Positions 10,903 through 22,316 of a stretch of 64,000 nucleotides of DNA are shown in pieces. The stretch lies in NCBI GenBank assembly GCA_039566865.1, contig CM076943.1, positions 47,204,124-47,268,123 on the forward strand, in the 5' to 3' direction. The notes beneath the pieces are model-generated. The model was not told the DNA's origin and did not search any database. It saw nothing but the letters and a program-made list of their open reading frames with translations. Positions within the stretch are counted from its first letter, which is position 1. Each line of letters opens with the position of its first letter. Both the position numbers and the translations under genes were made by a program. Source of the DNA: Aurelia coerulea. Lineage: Eukaryota > Cnidaria > Scyphozoa > Semaeostomeae > Ulmaridae.

Positions 10903-11359
10903 GCAAGGGCCTTAAGACGAAATTATAGTCGTCCCGTTGTAGTTAATTTCTAATGTTTGGTTTGAAAAACTTACCTATGTTGTCCTTGATGGCTTCCTCT
11001 TTCATAAATGTCTTGGTTTTTGCTTTCTAAACGACATAAATCCCATGTTTTCTCAAATAGAAATGAACTGCTTGAATTTTTAATTTTTGAGAATTAAACG
11101 AAAGTGAGGTTAATCTCTGGATGCTGAAAACAGCCTCACTTTCGTTATGAAAATTGTAAATGGCCGCCAGAGACGATGGTGACACGATCAAACAGTTCAT
11201 TTCTACTTGAGAAAACATGGGATTTATGTCGTTTAGAAAGCAAAACCAAGACATTTATGAAAGAAGATACCACCAAGGACAACATAGGTAAGTTTTTCAA
11301 ACCAAACATTAGAAATTAACTGCAACGGGACGACTATAATGTCGTCCTAAGGCCCTTGC
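10903..11359. mobile_element. Foldback element G
   Basis: Two ~190 bp arms: 'gcaagggccttaagacga' at 10903 pairs with the region ending at 11359, and 'cataaatcccatgttttctc' at 11036 pairs with 'gagaaaacatgggatttat' at 11209. The loop near 11100-11160 holds 'cgaaagtgagg' and its partner 'cctcactttcg'. No target duplication is obvious. The 75-codon minus-strand frame here is an arm reading. Confidence 0.75.
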
Positions 11360-12318
11360 TGAAAGGAAATAGATCAGACAAAGCAAGGAAACTCAACTAT
11401 CGGCATCATTTGAAAGGGAGGACTACCTAATAAAACATTTATTTGAAAATTGAGTGACTTATCAAACAGATCTCTTTCAAGACGAAGAGTGTGGTCCGTA
11501 TCGTACCCACCTCTTGTAACATTGCACCAATGGTCAAGTTTGTGTTGTACCATATTTCATGAATTGGATAAAATAACGGTTGCCCAAAATCGACAACATA
11601 TCATCTCAGCTTAAAGAGAATTTTCACCTCTCAGAATTGCAATACGTACAGATAGTGTGGTAAATTTTTTGAAAAAAACACCTCTGATTGCTTTGTCATC
11701 AAATTCGTTACGTGACGGAATACATCTAACGCGGATATTTGAGGCGTTGATATTTTTTGATGTTAATATACGACGTTAATATACGCCCGAAAATTTAATG
11801 TCAGAAATTATTTAATCAAAAATATTTAGTGTCCGAAATCTGTTGCAGCATAGAAAAATCGCAGCAACACACTTCCACTGTTCGAATCCCACCTAAGCAA
11901 TCATTCTCACCACCCTAAACAACAATAATTTGTGGAAATTTCTGAAATTTCACCCTTAATACGAAGCACGATACACAAATGCATTATATCTTTAGCATGA
12001 AATAAGCAAAATTGTGCAGAAACTTTTTAGCGTTAAATCTAAACTAATTGTTAATCTCATCTCACTTTAAGACACTTACACTTACTAAGATCGAGGCTAG
12101 GCTTACTTGAAAAATCTAGAGGTGTTGTTTTGATGAAATGTCGGTCTTATCAATGCAAGGATCATCCGTGATCAACTTGTCTGAGTTTTGCCGTATCTTC
12201 TTGCATGATGGTATTGTTCATTGATGCTTTGTTATCTTATATCGCACTAGCATTTTTCATATACGTAATTCCAACGTGCATTGCCAAGGCTCTGAGATAC
12301 TTGGGTGAAATAAGTAAC
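11360..12318. other. Unassigned stretch
   Basis: No repeat or exon recognised. 'tttgatgttaatatacgacgttaatatacg' near 11757 is a short direct repeat. A GTTCGAATCC word at 11879 resembles a tRNA B box, but no A box or cloverleaf could be found upstream. Confidence 0.4.
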
Positions 12319-12501
12319 CATCGGCGTAGGGGGAGATAAAATTTGGGGGGGGGCTGCTCGACAAAAAATTCATTGTTTGAGAAAATTTTGCCCGACTTGA
12401 AGCGGATTTCTGCCCGATTATGGCTGATTTTTGCAAATTTTTCTGACGCTAGAGGGGCTGCAGCCCCCTAGCCCCCCAGCCCCCTGTCTCCTACGCCTAT
12501 G
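12319..12501. mobile_element. hAT-like MITE, 8 bp TSD with one mismatch
   Basis: Ends CATCGGCGTAGG and CCTACGCCTATG; flanks TAAGTAAC (12311-12318) and TAAATAAC (12502-12509). The G-rich core has 'ggggggggctgc' against 'gcagccccc'. An 8 bp duplication with CA...TG-type short TIRs fits the hAT group (inference). Confidence 0.65.
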
Positions 12502-12745
12502 TAAATAACGTAAAACAGTCGTAATAGGTACATTTTAGGATGCAACAATATTTACTTCCGAACGCCTCACACATGTTGGTAAACTGATATTTGATTGCCT
12601 CACAGACGACAGGGTATAACGCACCCAAATTTCAGCGTATTCCTAGGCAACTCGTTTTTTATATTTGTGTCCTGAATAATCGATGAAAGAAAATCGTTCT
12701 GTTTGTCAAACAGTGGATACATTTCTGTGACTCGCCTTGTACAAG

Positions 12746-13127
12746 CATGGGTACTGGGAAACGTGAAATTTGTTCTGGGATTATATATCGTTGCAAATAA
12801 TCAGAACTGTCAGGCCTACCTTAATGTACTTTTTCTGTCTCCATATTCTCCGTTGTGCTGTTCACTTTGCATTTTCAGTCCACTGGCATCACATCAGGTC
12901 AACATTAGGCCAGCGAGTTTGAATGTTGTTGTGTGTTGCTGTATGCTCCTTCTGGCCTAATAATGTTGAGTCGCCTGATGTGATTGCCAGTGGACTGAAA
13001 ATGCAAAGTGAACAGCACAACGGACAATATGGAGACAGAAAAAGTACACAAAGGTAGGCCTGACAGTTCTGATTCTTTGCAACGATATATAATCCCAGAA
13101 CAAATTCCACGTTTCCCAGTACCCATG
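12746..13127. mobile_element. CATGG foldback element, 7 bp TSD (GTACAAG)
   Basis: Ends CATGGGTACTGGGAAACGTG and complement; duplication GTACAAG at 12739-12745 and 13128-13134. Arms of about 160 bp are more than 90 percent alike by eye, with a loop near 12900-12960. Several overlapping 70-85 codon frames on both strands come from the arms and are not genes. Confidence 0.9.
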
Positions 13128-13134
13128 GTACAAG

Positions 13135-14055
13135 GAGTATTGTTCATTCGATGATTTAAGCGAGCAAACCAAATAGTAATTGGTTTTCACAACTGGGAGG
13201 GCCGTAGGTTGATATCCATGGATTTGAGATTATCGAAACTGCCATTTATCAAAAAAGGTAATTTGACTGGTTGTGTTAAAGATATCATGTAATAGAACCT
13301 TCTTTAGCAAGGGACATTCTTATTTCTTTTTCTGTGGGTCAGATACATCGATCAATGTTTGAAAATTCACCACAGAAACCAAAACTTTGATGTTTAATTA
13401 TCAGGCTGACTGCGATCTCGTAAATCTTCGTTTCAAGGATTATTCTTCACGATGAGATTTCCAACAAAATAATGAAATGGTTTTTGGCTCATCATAAAAT
13501 CCTTCAAATCTTTATTGTTTTATTAAATTAAATATATTAAGAAGGGCTGCTATTAACTCGTGAATGAGTTATACATAAGAGACTTTTATGTTTGATAGGC
13601 GTGCTCATTTATGAAGGTTGTTAAATCGCTAATCACATTTGAAGGACAATTTAAGACAAGTTCAGTCTGACGTTTGTAACAAGCTAATATCCTTCTTAGA
13701 TTGACAACAAGACGTTTTAAGAAGACAAGCTTTCATTCACTCTTGTCTTAACTTTGGTTAATCTTTGGTAGTTTTTCTTCGCTGATGTTCCAAGCATCTA
13801 GTAATGTTTTATTTTATCTCAAAACTGCACCTTTTTGCTGAAAATCTCTTCCAGATCTGACAGAAGTTAAATCAATGACATGAACAGCTACGTTCGCGGG
13901 TGTTGGGGTTAAAGTATTAGATATAGGGTATGCTTCAAATTCAGGTAGCTCAAATACTTCACATTCCTAGACTTCGCTGCATATATCCAAACTGATTCTC
14001 CTGATGATGACCACACGGTCGAAACTAGTTGGGAACTGAGATAAATTTGTATGTA
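13135..14055. other. Unassigned stretch
   Basis: Ordinary AT-rich DNA. I saw no exon, RNA gene or repeat family here. Confidence 0.4.
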
Positions 14056-14057
14056 TA

Positions 14058-14941
14058 CCGGGTGCGCCAAAATAAACTATGCACGTTTGGCAGGCCACGA
14101 TAAATCGTAAACAGGACCGAGTTTGAAGATTTGTGACTTAATAGTTAGCAGAAAGCCTGAATTAGATTCTAGGATTTTTGCAAATTTTTCTGCTTTCAGT
14201 TTTTAGAGCTACAAGCGAGTTTCTTAAAATTTTCGTTTTCGAAAACACTGAAAACGATCAAAAAACATCGATCAAGCTTTCTAAAGAATCGATATGAATG
14301 GACAAAGAGAAAACTTTTTCGTGGTGATTTGGGATTTAGAAATCGACTAATTGTAAGCTGCTTTATGAGAGTTCGTACTATATTGGGAGAAATGTAATAA
14401 GATTTTAAGGGTATAAAGGAATGTCTTTTCTTTTGTAATGTCATTGAATGTATGCTTTGGTGCAGGTTGTGTTCCTGTGTCAATGGGGTTAAAAAGACAA
14501 GCAAGGCCAAGTCATGGGGCCAGCAAGCATGGATTCTTGTTACATTTTTGATTTTGTGACTGCTTTTGGGGCGGTACTTTATTGTAACTACAACAGAATT
14601 TCGCAACAGGCCAATCATTGAAATAACGCGCGTGCAGAAGTTTACAATAATTAATTTCCAAATCTCCAAATCACGCTGAAAATGTTTTCCCTTTGTCCAT
14701 TCATGTTGATTCTTTAGAAAATTTGATCAACGTTTTTTGATGGTTTTCAGTGTTTTCGAAAACTAAAATTTTAAGAAACTCGCTTGTAGCTCTAAAAAGT
14801 GAAAACGGAAAAATTTGCAAAAAATCCTAGAATCCAATTCAGGCTTTCTGATATAGATTAAGTCATAAATCTTCAATATCGGTCCAGTGTACGATTTATC
14901 GTGGCCTGCCAAAAATGCATTGTTTATTTTGGCGCACCCGG
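14058..14941. mobile_element. TA-flanked element with ~200 bp inverted ends
   Basis: Ends CCGGGTGCGCCAAAATAAAC and GTTTATTTTGGCGCACCCGG, flanked by TA (14056-14057, 14942-14943). The arms continue with 'ggcaggccacgataaatcgta' against 'tacgatttatcgtggcctgcc' and 'aaaattttcgttttcgaaaac' against its complement. The 157-codon minus-strand frame at 14196-14669 does not show a DDE/D transposase signature that I can see. Probably a non-autonomous mariner relative. Confidence 0.8.
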
Positions 14942-14943
14942 TA

Positions 14944-15851
14944 CAGATTTGCTTGACTCCAGTGATGCGAATTAAGCTTTAATCAATGGCTAATCACTCT
15001 CAAAATGTTTCTAGATAGTTAACTTGAACACAGATACCTCGTTTGTTGGTATTGGTGCTTTGAGAGCAGAAATATCAATCTTGAAATCTCAAATGTGCGT
15101 GCACTTGCAAACCAGAGTTTTGGCCTTTTGGCCTAAGCAAATTTCTGAAGCACATCAAAATTAAGTACTGAAATTAATGAAAAATTGAGAAACTTCCCAC
15201 GTGGGGTGACTTCTGGAAAACAGAATAACACAAGATCTAATGTTGTTCAAATTTTATCAAGGTTATCATTGATTTATACACTGTGCCTTAAACAATTGCT
15301 TGAGCCAAAAGGCTAAAGCTCTGGTTTGCAGGAGGAGGCAAATTTGAGCTTTCAGGATCTGCATGTTTGGTCTCAAAGTACCAATATCAACAAACGAGGT
15401 ATCTATGTTCAAGTTAACGGTCGAGAAACATTTTCAGAGTGATTAGACAATGATTAAAGCTAAATTCACATCGCTGGAGTCAACCAAATCAGTTTACATT
15501 TTTTTGGGACACCCGCCCGGGGGGGGGGGTACTTGACTTTAATTTGTACGGGGGTGTGCCCACGGAAGATTTTTTTTACCCTGCTCTAGAATTTTTCGCT
15601 CAAAATGATAACCTGTTCTAGAAACAATTGGTGAAAAGTATACTCAAAAACATGAAATTTTACCAAAAAACGACCCGATCTAGCAGAATATTCCCCTTTG
15701 ACATGTTTTGACAACCTGCTCTAGAAAAATTGCCTCATTTTAATACCCTGTGCTAGAAAAAATTGGTGAAAACGATACCCTTAAAAACGGCACATCCCCG
15801 TCGGACAAATATACTATGTACCCCCCCCCCCCCCCCCGAGGACACCCGGTA
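14944..15851. mobile_element. Mariner-like MITE family C copy with poly-G element inside
   Basis: Matches the MITE at 488-971: 'aatcaatggctaatcactctc' (14982), 'aacacagatacctcgtttg' (15027) and inverted partners at 15390-15470. The right end GGACACCCGG is interrupted by the poly-G element at 15516-15839, which duplicated GGACACCCG, then ends at TA (15850-15851). The left terminus abuts the previous element. Confidence 0.8.
15516..15839. mobile_element. Poly-G/poly-C bracketed element, 9 bp TSD
   Basis: Starts CCCGGGGGGGGGGGTACTTG and ends in a 17-base C run then GA. Target duplication GGACACCCG at 15507-15515 and 15840-15848 lies within the end of a known MITE, so the boundaries are exact. 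Inside are degenerate units around 'ctgctctagaa' / 'cctgttctagaa' and, near the right end, 'ggcacatccccgtcgg', which recurs in other family members. Confidence 0.92.
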
Positions 15852-15907
15852 TATATATTTATGTTCGTCTTTCGTTTTGTTCATCTTTTCAAACTAATTT
15901 AAGATAT

Positions 15908-16519
15908 ACAGGGTTAGGGTGTTTCAGAAGAAACGCAACCCAAATATAATTGAAAATCTTCGAAAAATGATAAGATGTTTGTAGATGTAGTGGATACAAT
16001 CTGAAAATACAATCTTTCGTCTATCTAATGATTTGCAGTGTGGATACATTGATGGAGCTATTTATCATTTAATTTATATTTTAGTACATATGGCCGATTT
16101 CAATTACAGCATGATGTTAGAGCAAAATCAACACCTTTTTTATCGTAAAGAATAACGTAACAGATTTTATCAAAGCAGTTCAGGCCTAGAAAGCACCTGA
16201 GGCAATGCCCTAAGGTAGGGAAAAGGCAAATTTATTCATATTGGGTGCATTTATCAAGGATGGTAAAATAAGCTCTCACACAGGTGAGTTTTCGTTTATG
16301 TAAATGTCTTATCATTTTCCGGCGTTTTGAAATAGGCCATACTTACGAAAACGTAAAGTTAGTGGTGAATAATTCAATGAATACACACAACCTGGATGTC
16401 ATTAGAAAGGAGATAGATTGTGCTTTCAGATCGTATGTGTTAAGTTGATTCAAATTTAATCGAATCTTGAAGAATATCGAATAAAGGTGGGTTGCGTTTT
16501 TTTTATGAAACACCCTGTT
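15908..16519. mobile_element. Foldback element with AGGGTGTTTC ends
   Basis: 'gggtgtttcagaagaaacgcaaccc' near 15916-15941 is inverted as 'gggttgcgttttttttatgaaacaccc' at 16489-16515. 'gaaaatgataagatgtttg' type words pair with 'aaatgtcttatcattttcc' (16302-16320). The flanks read TA-rich, so a mariner-type origin is possible. No transposase. Confidence 0.65.
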
Positions 16520-17159
16520 TATGTACTATCAATTACAGCTCTAAGTTCTCATGATATTCCTGTATCTCCTCTTGAAGTTTTGTAAAGATTGAGCCTATAT
16601 CTTCTCGTTTCCTAAAGGAAAACTGACCCAAGCCAAACCAATGTGGCAGTTTGACAGTTGCACAGGAAATAAGCCAAAGAGAATTCGTTTACTTTACTCT
16701 TGATATTTGCTTCCACGTTAAAAACCGAATCTTGTACCCGTCATTAGCTAATTTCCAGACGCACTTTCTTCTATGATACTCTTATTGACTCCAAACCATT
16801 AACATGACAAAGTTATTCTAACTTTTCGGACACCCAAGTTGTCTTTGATTTAAATTTATAGGAAGATTTACATCGATAAATTATGGCTCAGATTACATGA
16901 TAGTTGACCCAATCTGTCCCAGATATCAAGATGACCCAGATGTTCTAGACAAAAATCCTCGTTCCATCCATCATCATTTTGAGTCAGACTATTTTGATGA
17001 CATTTTTATTGGACTTAAAACAAAGATTTATCCTGGATCAGTAGATCTCAAATTGGCAATTTAAGAAGATCCTACTAAAAGATTTGTTTTCATGCAATCA
17101 AAAAATAAGAAGGAAATCTACCTTTCCACTCTCTCATCAATTTACGAAAGTCATATGAA
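16520..17159. other. Unassigned stretch
   Basis: No gene or repeat recognised. Confidence 0.4.
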
Positions 17160-17389
17160 CTTTTCGATTCAGTAATGAAGGGAATTGCACAGGTTACCTT
17201 TCTTAAAAACAGGTCACCTAAATTGCTAGGCACAGAAACGAAGCAACATGAAACTTTCTTTTATTTCCAAAGATTTTACGGGTGCTCGATAACATCAACA
17301 GAATGACCCAAAAATTGGTGAGTAGAGTAATCAACTCAAAACAAATGATTCAAATGTTGTCTGGTAGTTATTAAATAGCTGGCCAACAA

Positions 17390-17989
17390 AACAAGGACAG
17401 ATTTTGTAGGACAACTTCATCAGTTGCATTTGATTGACACCTTATTCAAAGCGATTAGCGATCGCAGACAAAGGAAATTCTCTCAACCAGTAATTCAAAA
17501 ACAAGCAACGCCGCAAAAGTTTCTCGGAAACCCAAGTAGCTAGCGTGCTCGTTGTGCATACCAGAAATTGTTTTAAAGAGCAAACATGAGCAAAGATCGA
17601 AAGAAAAAGGACATATCTACATATCTGCCTCGGGCATTTCATATGTTTGGTTCAAAAGCCGATTGGGAGGTGATTCAATTCTCTAATTTTTTTGGGTGTA
17701 ATGAAAATACTTACTGCTCAGCTTCTGAACCAAAGAAATAAAATGCCCGTGGTAGATGTGTAGATATATCCTTCTTCTTTCGACGTATGCTCGTATTTGC
17801 TCTTAAAAACAATTTCGGGAATGCACAACGAGCGCGATAGCTACCTAGGTTTCAAAGAAACTTTTGCGACTTTGTTTGTTTTGAATTACTGGTTGAGGGA
17901 ATTTCCTTTGTCTGCGATCGCTAATCACTTTGAATTCAGGTGTCAACAAAAACAACTCATGCTATTGTGCTACAAAATCTGTCCTTGTT
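17390..17989. mobile_element. Foldback MITE family A, in duplicated unit 1
   Basis: Ends AACAAGGACAG and CTGTCCTTGTT; exactly 600 bp, as for 2582-3181. Core words as in other copies. Confidence 0.85.
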
Positions 17990-18226
17990 CTTTTCGATTC
18001 AGTAATGAAGGAAATCGGCACAGGTTAATTTTCTTAAAAGTAGGTCACCGAAATTGTTAGGCACTGAGACTTTTCTACAGGAACGAAGCAACATGAAATT
18101 TTATTTTATTTCCAAAGATTTTACGGTTGCTCGATAACATCAACAGGATAACCCAAAAATGGGCGAGAAGAGTAATTAACTGAAAACAAGTGATTCAAAC
18201 GATGTCTGGTAGTTAAATAGCTGGGC

Positions 18227-18849
18227 AACGAGGGCAGATTTTGTTATACAATAACAAGGACAGATTTTGTAACACAATAGCATAAGATTATTTTGTTGAC
18301 ACATGACCTCAAAGCAATTAGCGATTGCAGACAAAGGAAATTCTCTCAACCATAAATTTCCAAACAAACAAAGCCACAAAAGTTTCCCTGAAACCCAGGT
18401 AGCTAGCGCGCTTGTTGTGCATTCCAGAAATTATTTTTAAGAGCAAAAATGAGGATATATCGAATGAAAAAGGATATATCTATACATCTACCACAGGCAT
18501 TTTATTTCTTTGGTTCAGAAGCCGAGCAGTAAGCGTTTTCAATACACCCAAAAATTAAGAGAATTGAATCGCCTCCCAATCCTCGGCTTTTAAACCAAAC
18601 GAATCAAATGCCCGAGGCAGATGTGTAGATATATCCTTCCTCTTTCAATCTATGCTCATGTTTGCTAACAAAATCTGGAATGCGCAACGAGCGAGCTAGC
18701 TACCTGGGTTTCACAGAAACTTTTGCGGCTTGGTTTGTTTTGAATTACTGGTTGAGAGAATTTCCTTTGTCTGCGATCGCTAATCGCTTTGATTTGTGGT
18801 GTCAATCAAAACCAACTCGTGCTATTGTCTTACCAAATCTGTCCTTGTT
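18227..18849. mobile_element. Foldback MITE family A, in duplicated unit 2
   Basis: The left end is doubled: AACGAGGGCAG at 18227 and AACAAGGACAG at 18252. The right end CTGTCCTTGTT is at 18839-18849. It is fused directly to a subfamily B copy. Confidence 0.8.
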
Positions 18850-19376
18850 TAATACAATAGCATCAGTTGATTTTGATTGACACCTCAATTCAAAATTAGC
18901 GTCTAGACAAATGAAATCCTTCCAACCAGTAATTCAAAACAAACAAAGCCGCCACAGTTGACCCAAACCAGTAGCGCAATCTCTCTGCTTGTGCAAGCGA
19001 AAGGTGGTTATTAAGAGAAGTCTTCTGCTCATAAGGAAAGAAGAAGGGTAAATCTAAAGATTCGCCTGGCGGATTTGTTTTGTGTGGCAGTTGTTTCATT
19101 TAACTCCAAAATACGGGAGAATTATAATGCCTTCTGGTCGGCTTCTGAATCAACTAAACAAGATCTGCCAGGCAGAACTTTAGATTTACCCTTTTTCTTT
19201 CGTTATAAGCACATAAATTCTCTTAAAAACCACCTTTCGCTTGCAGAAGGCGAGAGTTTGCCTTACTGGATTCTGGGAAGCTTTTGCAGCTGTGTTTGTG
19301 TGTTTGTTTTGAATTCCCAGTTGAGAGAATTGCCTTTGTCAACAGGCTTTGAATTGACGTGTCAATCAAAGTAACT
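18850..19376. mobile_element. Foldback MITE subfamily B, both ends truncated
   Basis: Shares arm words with family A ('caattcaaa', 'caaccagtaattcaaaacaaac') but has its own core: 'cttgtgcaagcgaaaggtgg', 'gaaagaagaagggtaaatct' and complements. Compare the complete copy at 30493-31092. The outermost ~20 bp are missing on both sides. Confidence 0.8.
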
Positions 19377-20154
19377 GATTTAGTAATGAGTAGAAGGTAT
19401 TTGCATTTTGTGGGAACGAAAATTCGGAATCAACTTAGCCGCGAGGCCAAGCAAGCTCCCTATTGATAATCTTTTAAGAATAAGAAAAAGGGTTAATTGT
19501 AAATAGATTGTAATTAGTTGTAAATAAATTATTTATGATTGTAATGAGCTTCCTTGTCTCGTTATTAGTTTTGGTAGATTTTTAATTTGTAAAGCTTTTG
19601 GCACAGCTTCCTAAAAACCAGTCATATTTACTGACAGGGCAACCGTGCATAAATAATTTTAAAATTAAAAAATGGAAATGAAGGAAGAGACATACATGAC
19701 CACCTTTTTTTAGCGCTGTCCTACGGTAGGTAAAAATTTACAAAGTTTACCAATCACCTCTTTTCGTCAAGTTAACAAGAGAAGCTTTGAAACCTTGATA
19801 AGGAAAAGTAGGTAGCAGCGAGTCAGCCCATTTCCTGTCACAGCAAATTCCAAGGGAAACAACGAGACCAGTTTGCTTCAAGGCAGTCTCGATTTGGATA
19901 GGTCCCATTTATTTTCCTTTTTGTTGACCAATAATAGGCTTTGTTGGTCAAATGCAATGACTCTCTTGGTGAACAACCTCAAGTTAGCCAAATAATTCAA
20001 TTTCATTCATTCCTTGTCTGATTTCATCAACCAATGGGCTTAAGCTAGGCTGTCCATTGTTCCATTTCTTTAGAAGGTTGCACTGCTGCAGAATTACCAA
20101 GTGTTCCCAAAAAGTCTTCTTAAAAATCACTAAAGCTCGATCATCAATACATTA
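19377..20154. other. Unassigned stretch
   Basis: No gene or repeat recognised. Two copies of 'taattgtaaatagattgtaattagttgtaa'-like words near 19492 are low-complexity. Confidence 0.4.
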
Positions 20155-20700
20155 ATCATCATCATCATCATCATCATATTATTTAAAGTTGATATGTACA
20201 TAGTTACTAAAAACTAATTTAAATCAACTATTTACAATATAACAAAATTATTTACAAATTAAACATTTTCATCTTTTGCCATCCCATTCTTGGATCCCCC
20301 TTTTAAAACTTCTCAAGGTATCAGCTCTCTTTAGTTCATCATCTAGAGTGTTCCACAGGAGACTACCTCTAAACGAAAGAGAATTTAGTCCATATCGATG
20401 TGACTGTGCTGATGGAAGCCTGCATTGCTCTTTGGTGCGGAGATTTTAAGGTATATCCTTTTTAACAAAGAACTTCCAAATATATGAAGGATTAAGATGG
20501 TTCATGGTCTTATAAATTTCTATCATAAGACTTTGCAGATTCTTCTGGTGAACTGTAACGCTTTCAGCCCTGGCTAAAAGTTGGTCAAATGATTCTAAAG
20601 GTCTAAAAATTCGTGCAAGGTTAAAGTTTGCTTTTGTGAAGAACAAACATTCTAAAAATATCCCCTTTTTAAATCGAAGCTGCATACGCACCGTGAACAA
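20155..20700 (-). mobile_element. LINE 3' end, minus strand, (ATG)n tail
   Basis: RT C-terminal coding (20269-20700) followed on the minus strand by a short 3' UTR and a trinucleotide (ATG)n tail, seen as (CAT)n at 20157-20176. A near-identical 3' end is at 42172-42510 with the same tail, so the tail is a family trait. Confidence 0.88.
20269..20700 (-). pseudogene. LINE RT C-terminal region, in-frame TAA
   Basis: Read on the minus strand: ESFDQLLARAESVTVHQKNL, IEIYKTMNHLNPSYIW, then a TAA stop (20446-20448), then NLRTKEQCRLPSAQSHRYG, LSFRGSLLWNTLDDELK and FKRGIQEWDGKR, ending at 20269. At the same place the copy at 42261-42510 has Tyr, so the stop came from one base change (TAC to TAA). The phrase 'SVTVHQKNLQ...IEIYKT...LNP' with 'LRTKE' and 'LSFRGS.LWN' is characteristic of CR1-like LINEs. 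Catalytic RT motifs are not included. Confidence 0.88.
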
Positions 20701-20860
20701 TGGATTTCCAAAGAAACAATACTGTGTCTGAGTGCTCTCTTTGTTCTACTTATAAACAAGCCTATTTACAATTGCATTTTCTCTTTAAAGGTAACGCATT
20801 GATGATCGAGCTTAAGTCATTTTTAAGAAGACTACAAGAAAAACAAAATGCGTATTACAC

Positions 20861-21069
20861 CATGGGTGTTGGTGTGCACACCAGACACTGCTGGTGTGCT
20901 TCTATGGAGGAGCGCTGGATAATATGTATCTGCGGGGGCAATTTTTTATAGTTTAATATTTTCGTTCTTTCGACATCTCCTCCGCAGTACTATAAAAAAT
21001 TTCCCCCGCAGATACATATTATCCAGCGCTCCTCCATAAAAGCACACCAGCTGTGTCTAACTACCCATG
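20861..21069. mobile_element. CATGG foldback element, 7 bp TSD (ATTACAC)
   Basis: Ends CATGGGTGTTGG and ACTACCCATG; duplication ATTACAC at 20854-20860 and 21070-21076. Arms hold 'tatggaggagcgctggataa' and 'gatacatattatccagcgct'. Same family as 49187-49480. Confidence 0.88.
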
Positions 21070-21084
21070 ATTACACTTATTATT

Positions 21085-21470
21085 TCTGAGAAATTGCTTA
21101 TAAGAAACGCAGACTCGCAGATCGCCAAAACTCAAGAAACTCCAGCATGTTTTTCTTCATTCTCACTCGTTTCCTGTATCATGTTACTCCTAGAGTACTT
21201 GAGTAATGTCTAAACATCGGCTCAAAAAGCTCAAACTAAAACTAAAACTAAAACTAAAACTAAAACTAAAACTAAAACTAAAACTAAAACTAAAACTAAA
21301 ACTAAAACTAAAACTAAAACTTAAACTAAAAACTAAAAAGCTCAAAACACCTTGTTTTGAAAATTTCATGAGGGCACAGATCTGATAATCTTAAGAAAGT
21401 TTCAGTTCTGGCCCAAATTCTTAGTTTCATATAAAATCAAATACGTGTACTCCTCTTTCTTTTCCTATAT
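21085..21470. mobile_element. Decayed TATAAGAAAC MITE (family E) with microsatellite
   Basis: 'gcttataagaaacgcagactcgcagatcgcc' at 21109 and 'ggcccaaattcttagtttcatat' at 21411 match the arms of the family E MITEs at 55964 and 57418. The middle is replaced by an (ACTAAA)n expansion. A stray repeat of its right end occurs at 21895-21925, after a family C MITE fragment. Confidence 0.65.
21235..21322. repeat. (ACTAAA)n microsatellite
   Basis: About fourteen tandem copies of ACTAAA with one slip near the right end. Confidence 0.95.
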
Positions 21471-21504
21471 TTCTTTCCGATGCCCTTGGTTTTGTCCTTT
21501 GGTT

Positions 21505-21900
21505 GAATTTGACTCTTTTAAAGTTAATCTTGAAAGCTGAAGTTTGTCTCTTCGTGCAAACCAGAGCTTTAGCCTTTTGGCCTAAGCAAATTCTTAAGGC
21601 ACGGTGTATAATTCAACGATAGCCTTGATAAAATTTGAACAATATTACATCTTGCGCGATTCGGTTTTCCAGAAGTCACCCCTCAGTCACCCATTGGGCA
21701 GTTTCACAATTTTTCATTAATTTCAGTTCTAAATTTTAATGTGCTTTAGAAACTTGCTTAGGCCAAAAGGCCAAAGCTCTGGTTTGCAGGTGGAAGCAAT
21801 TTTGAGCTTTCAAGATTGATATTTCTGCTCTCAGAGCATCAATACCAACAAACGAGGTGCCCATGTTTAAGTTAACTATCGAGGAAAAATTTCTGGCCCA
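21505..21900. mobile_element. Mariner-like MITE family C fragment
   Basis: 'gcaaaccagagctttagcc' (21548) and its inverted partner (21765-21790), plus 'cagagcatcaataccaacaaacgagg' (21830) match family C arms. Both TIR ends are missing; it lies between two pieces of a family E MITE. Confidence 0.7.
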
Positions 21901-22316
21901 AATTCTTAGTTTGATATAACGTTAATACGTGGAAGTCTTTTTTTTTTATCACAAATAAAAACAACTAACTACAACGAAATATAAATATTCTGTGGCTGCC
22001 ATAGCTGGAAAGGACATGATGTCATCGAGTTCCAACTACGGCAGCCACTTACATCAATGGTAAAATCTACATCAAATTTTTAAAAGAAAGAAAAAGAACA
22101 GCACAGGCGTCTCAGAAAGAAGAACTCCCTCGACCTTATGGCAGTTGCTTGACCCTCAAACGAGCACAGATAGATGAGACACCTAAAGATTCCGCGAGGA
22201 TTATGTAATATATCAGATCTGCTATTCATGATACAAATGGGAGTACTTCTTTACAAGACACCCGCTACAAATACCACAAATAATACAAAAATATTGCTGC
22301 TGTTTTATGCTTAAAT

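Larger units (their letters stand above)
17160..18849. repeat. Tandem duplication of flank plus MITE (two ~840 bp units)
   Basis: Unit 1 is 17160-17989 and unit 2 is 17990-18849. Each begins CTTTTCGATTCAGTAATGAAG, runs through ~230 bp including 'gattttacgg' and 'gctcgataacatcaac', and ends with a family A foldback MITE (17390-17989 and 18227-18849). Units differ by scattered substitutions and small indels, so the duplication is not recent. It explains why the first MITE lacks a 9 bp duplication on its right side. Confidence 0.85.

Noticed and set aside
11879..11890. GTTCGAATCC as a tRNA B box
   Set aside because: No A box at the right distance and no cloverleaf.
12703..13190. Four overlapping 73-85 codon frames with similar residues
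   Set aside because: All come from the two arms of the CATGG foldback 12746-13127.
14196..14669. 157-codon minus-strand frame, longest in the window
   Set aside because: It runs across the inner arm of the TA-flanked element 14058-14941, has no D,D,D/E pattern or helix-turn-helix that I can see, and no promoter or splice support.
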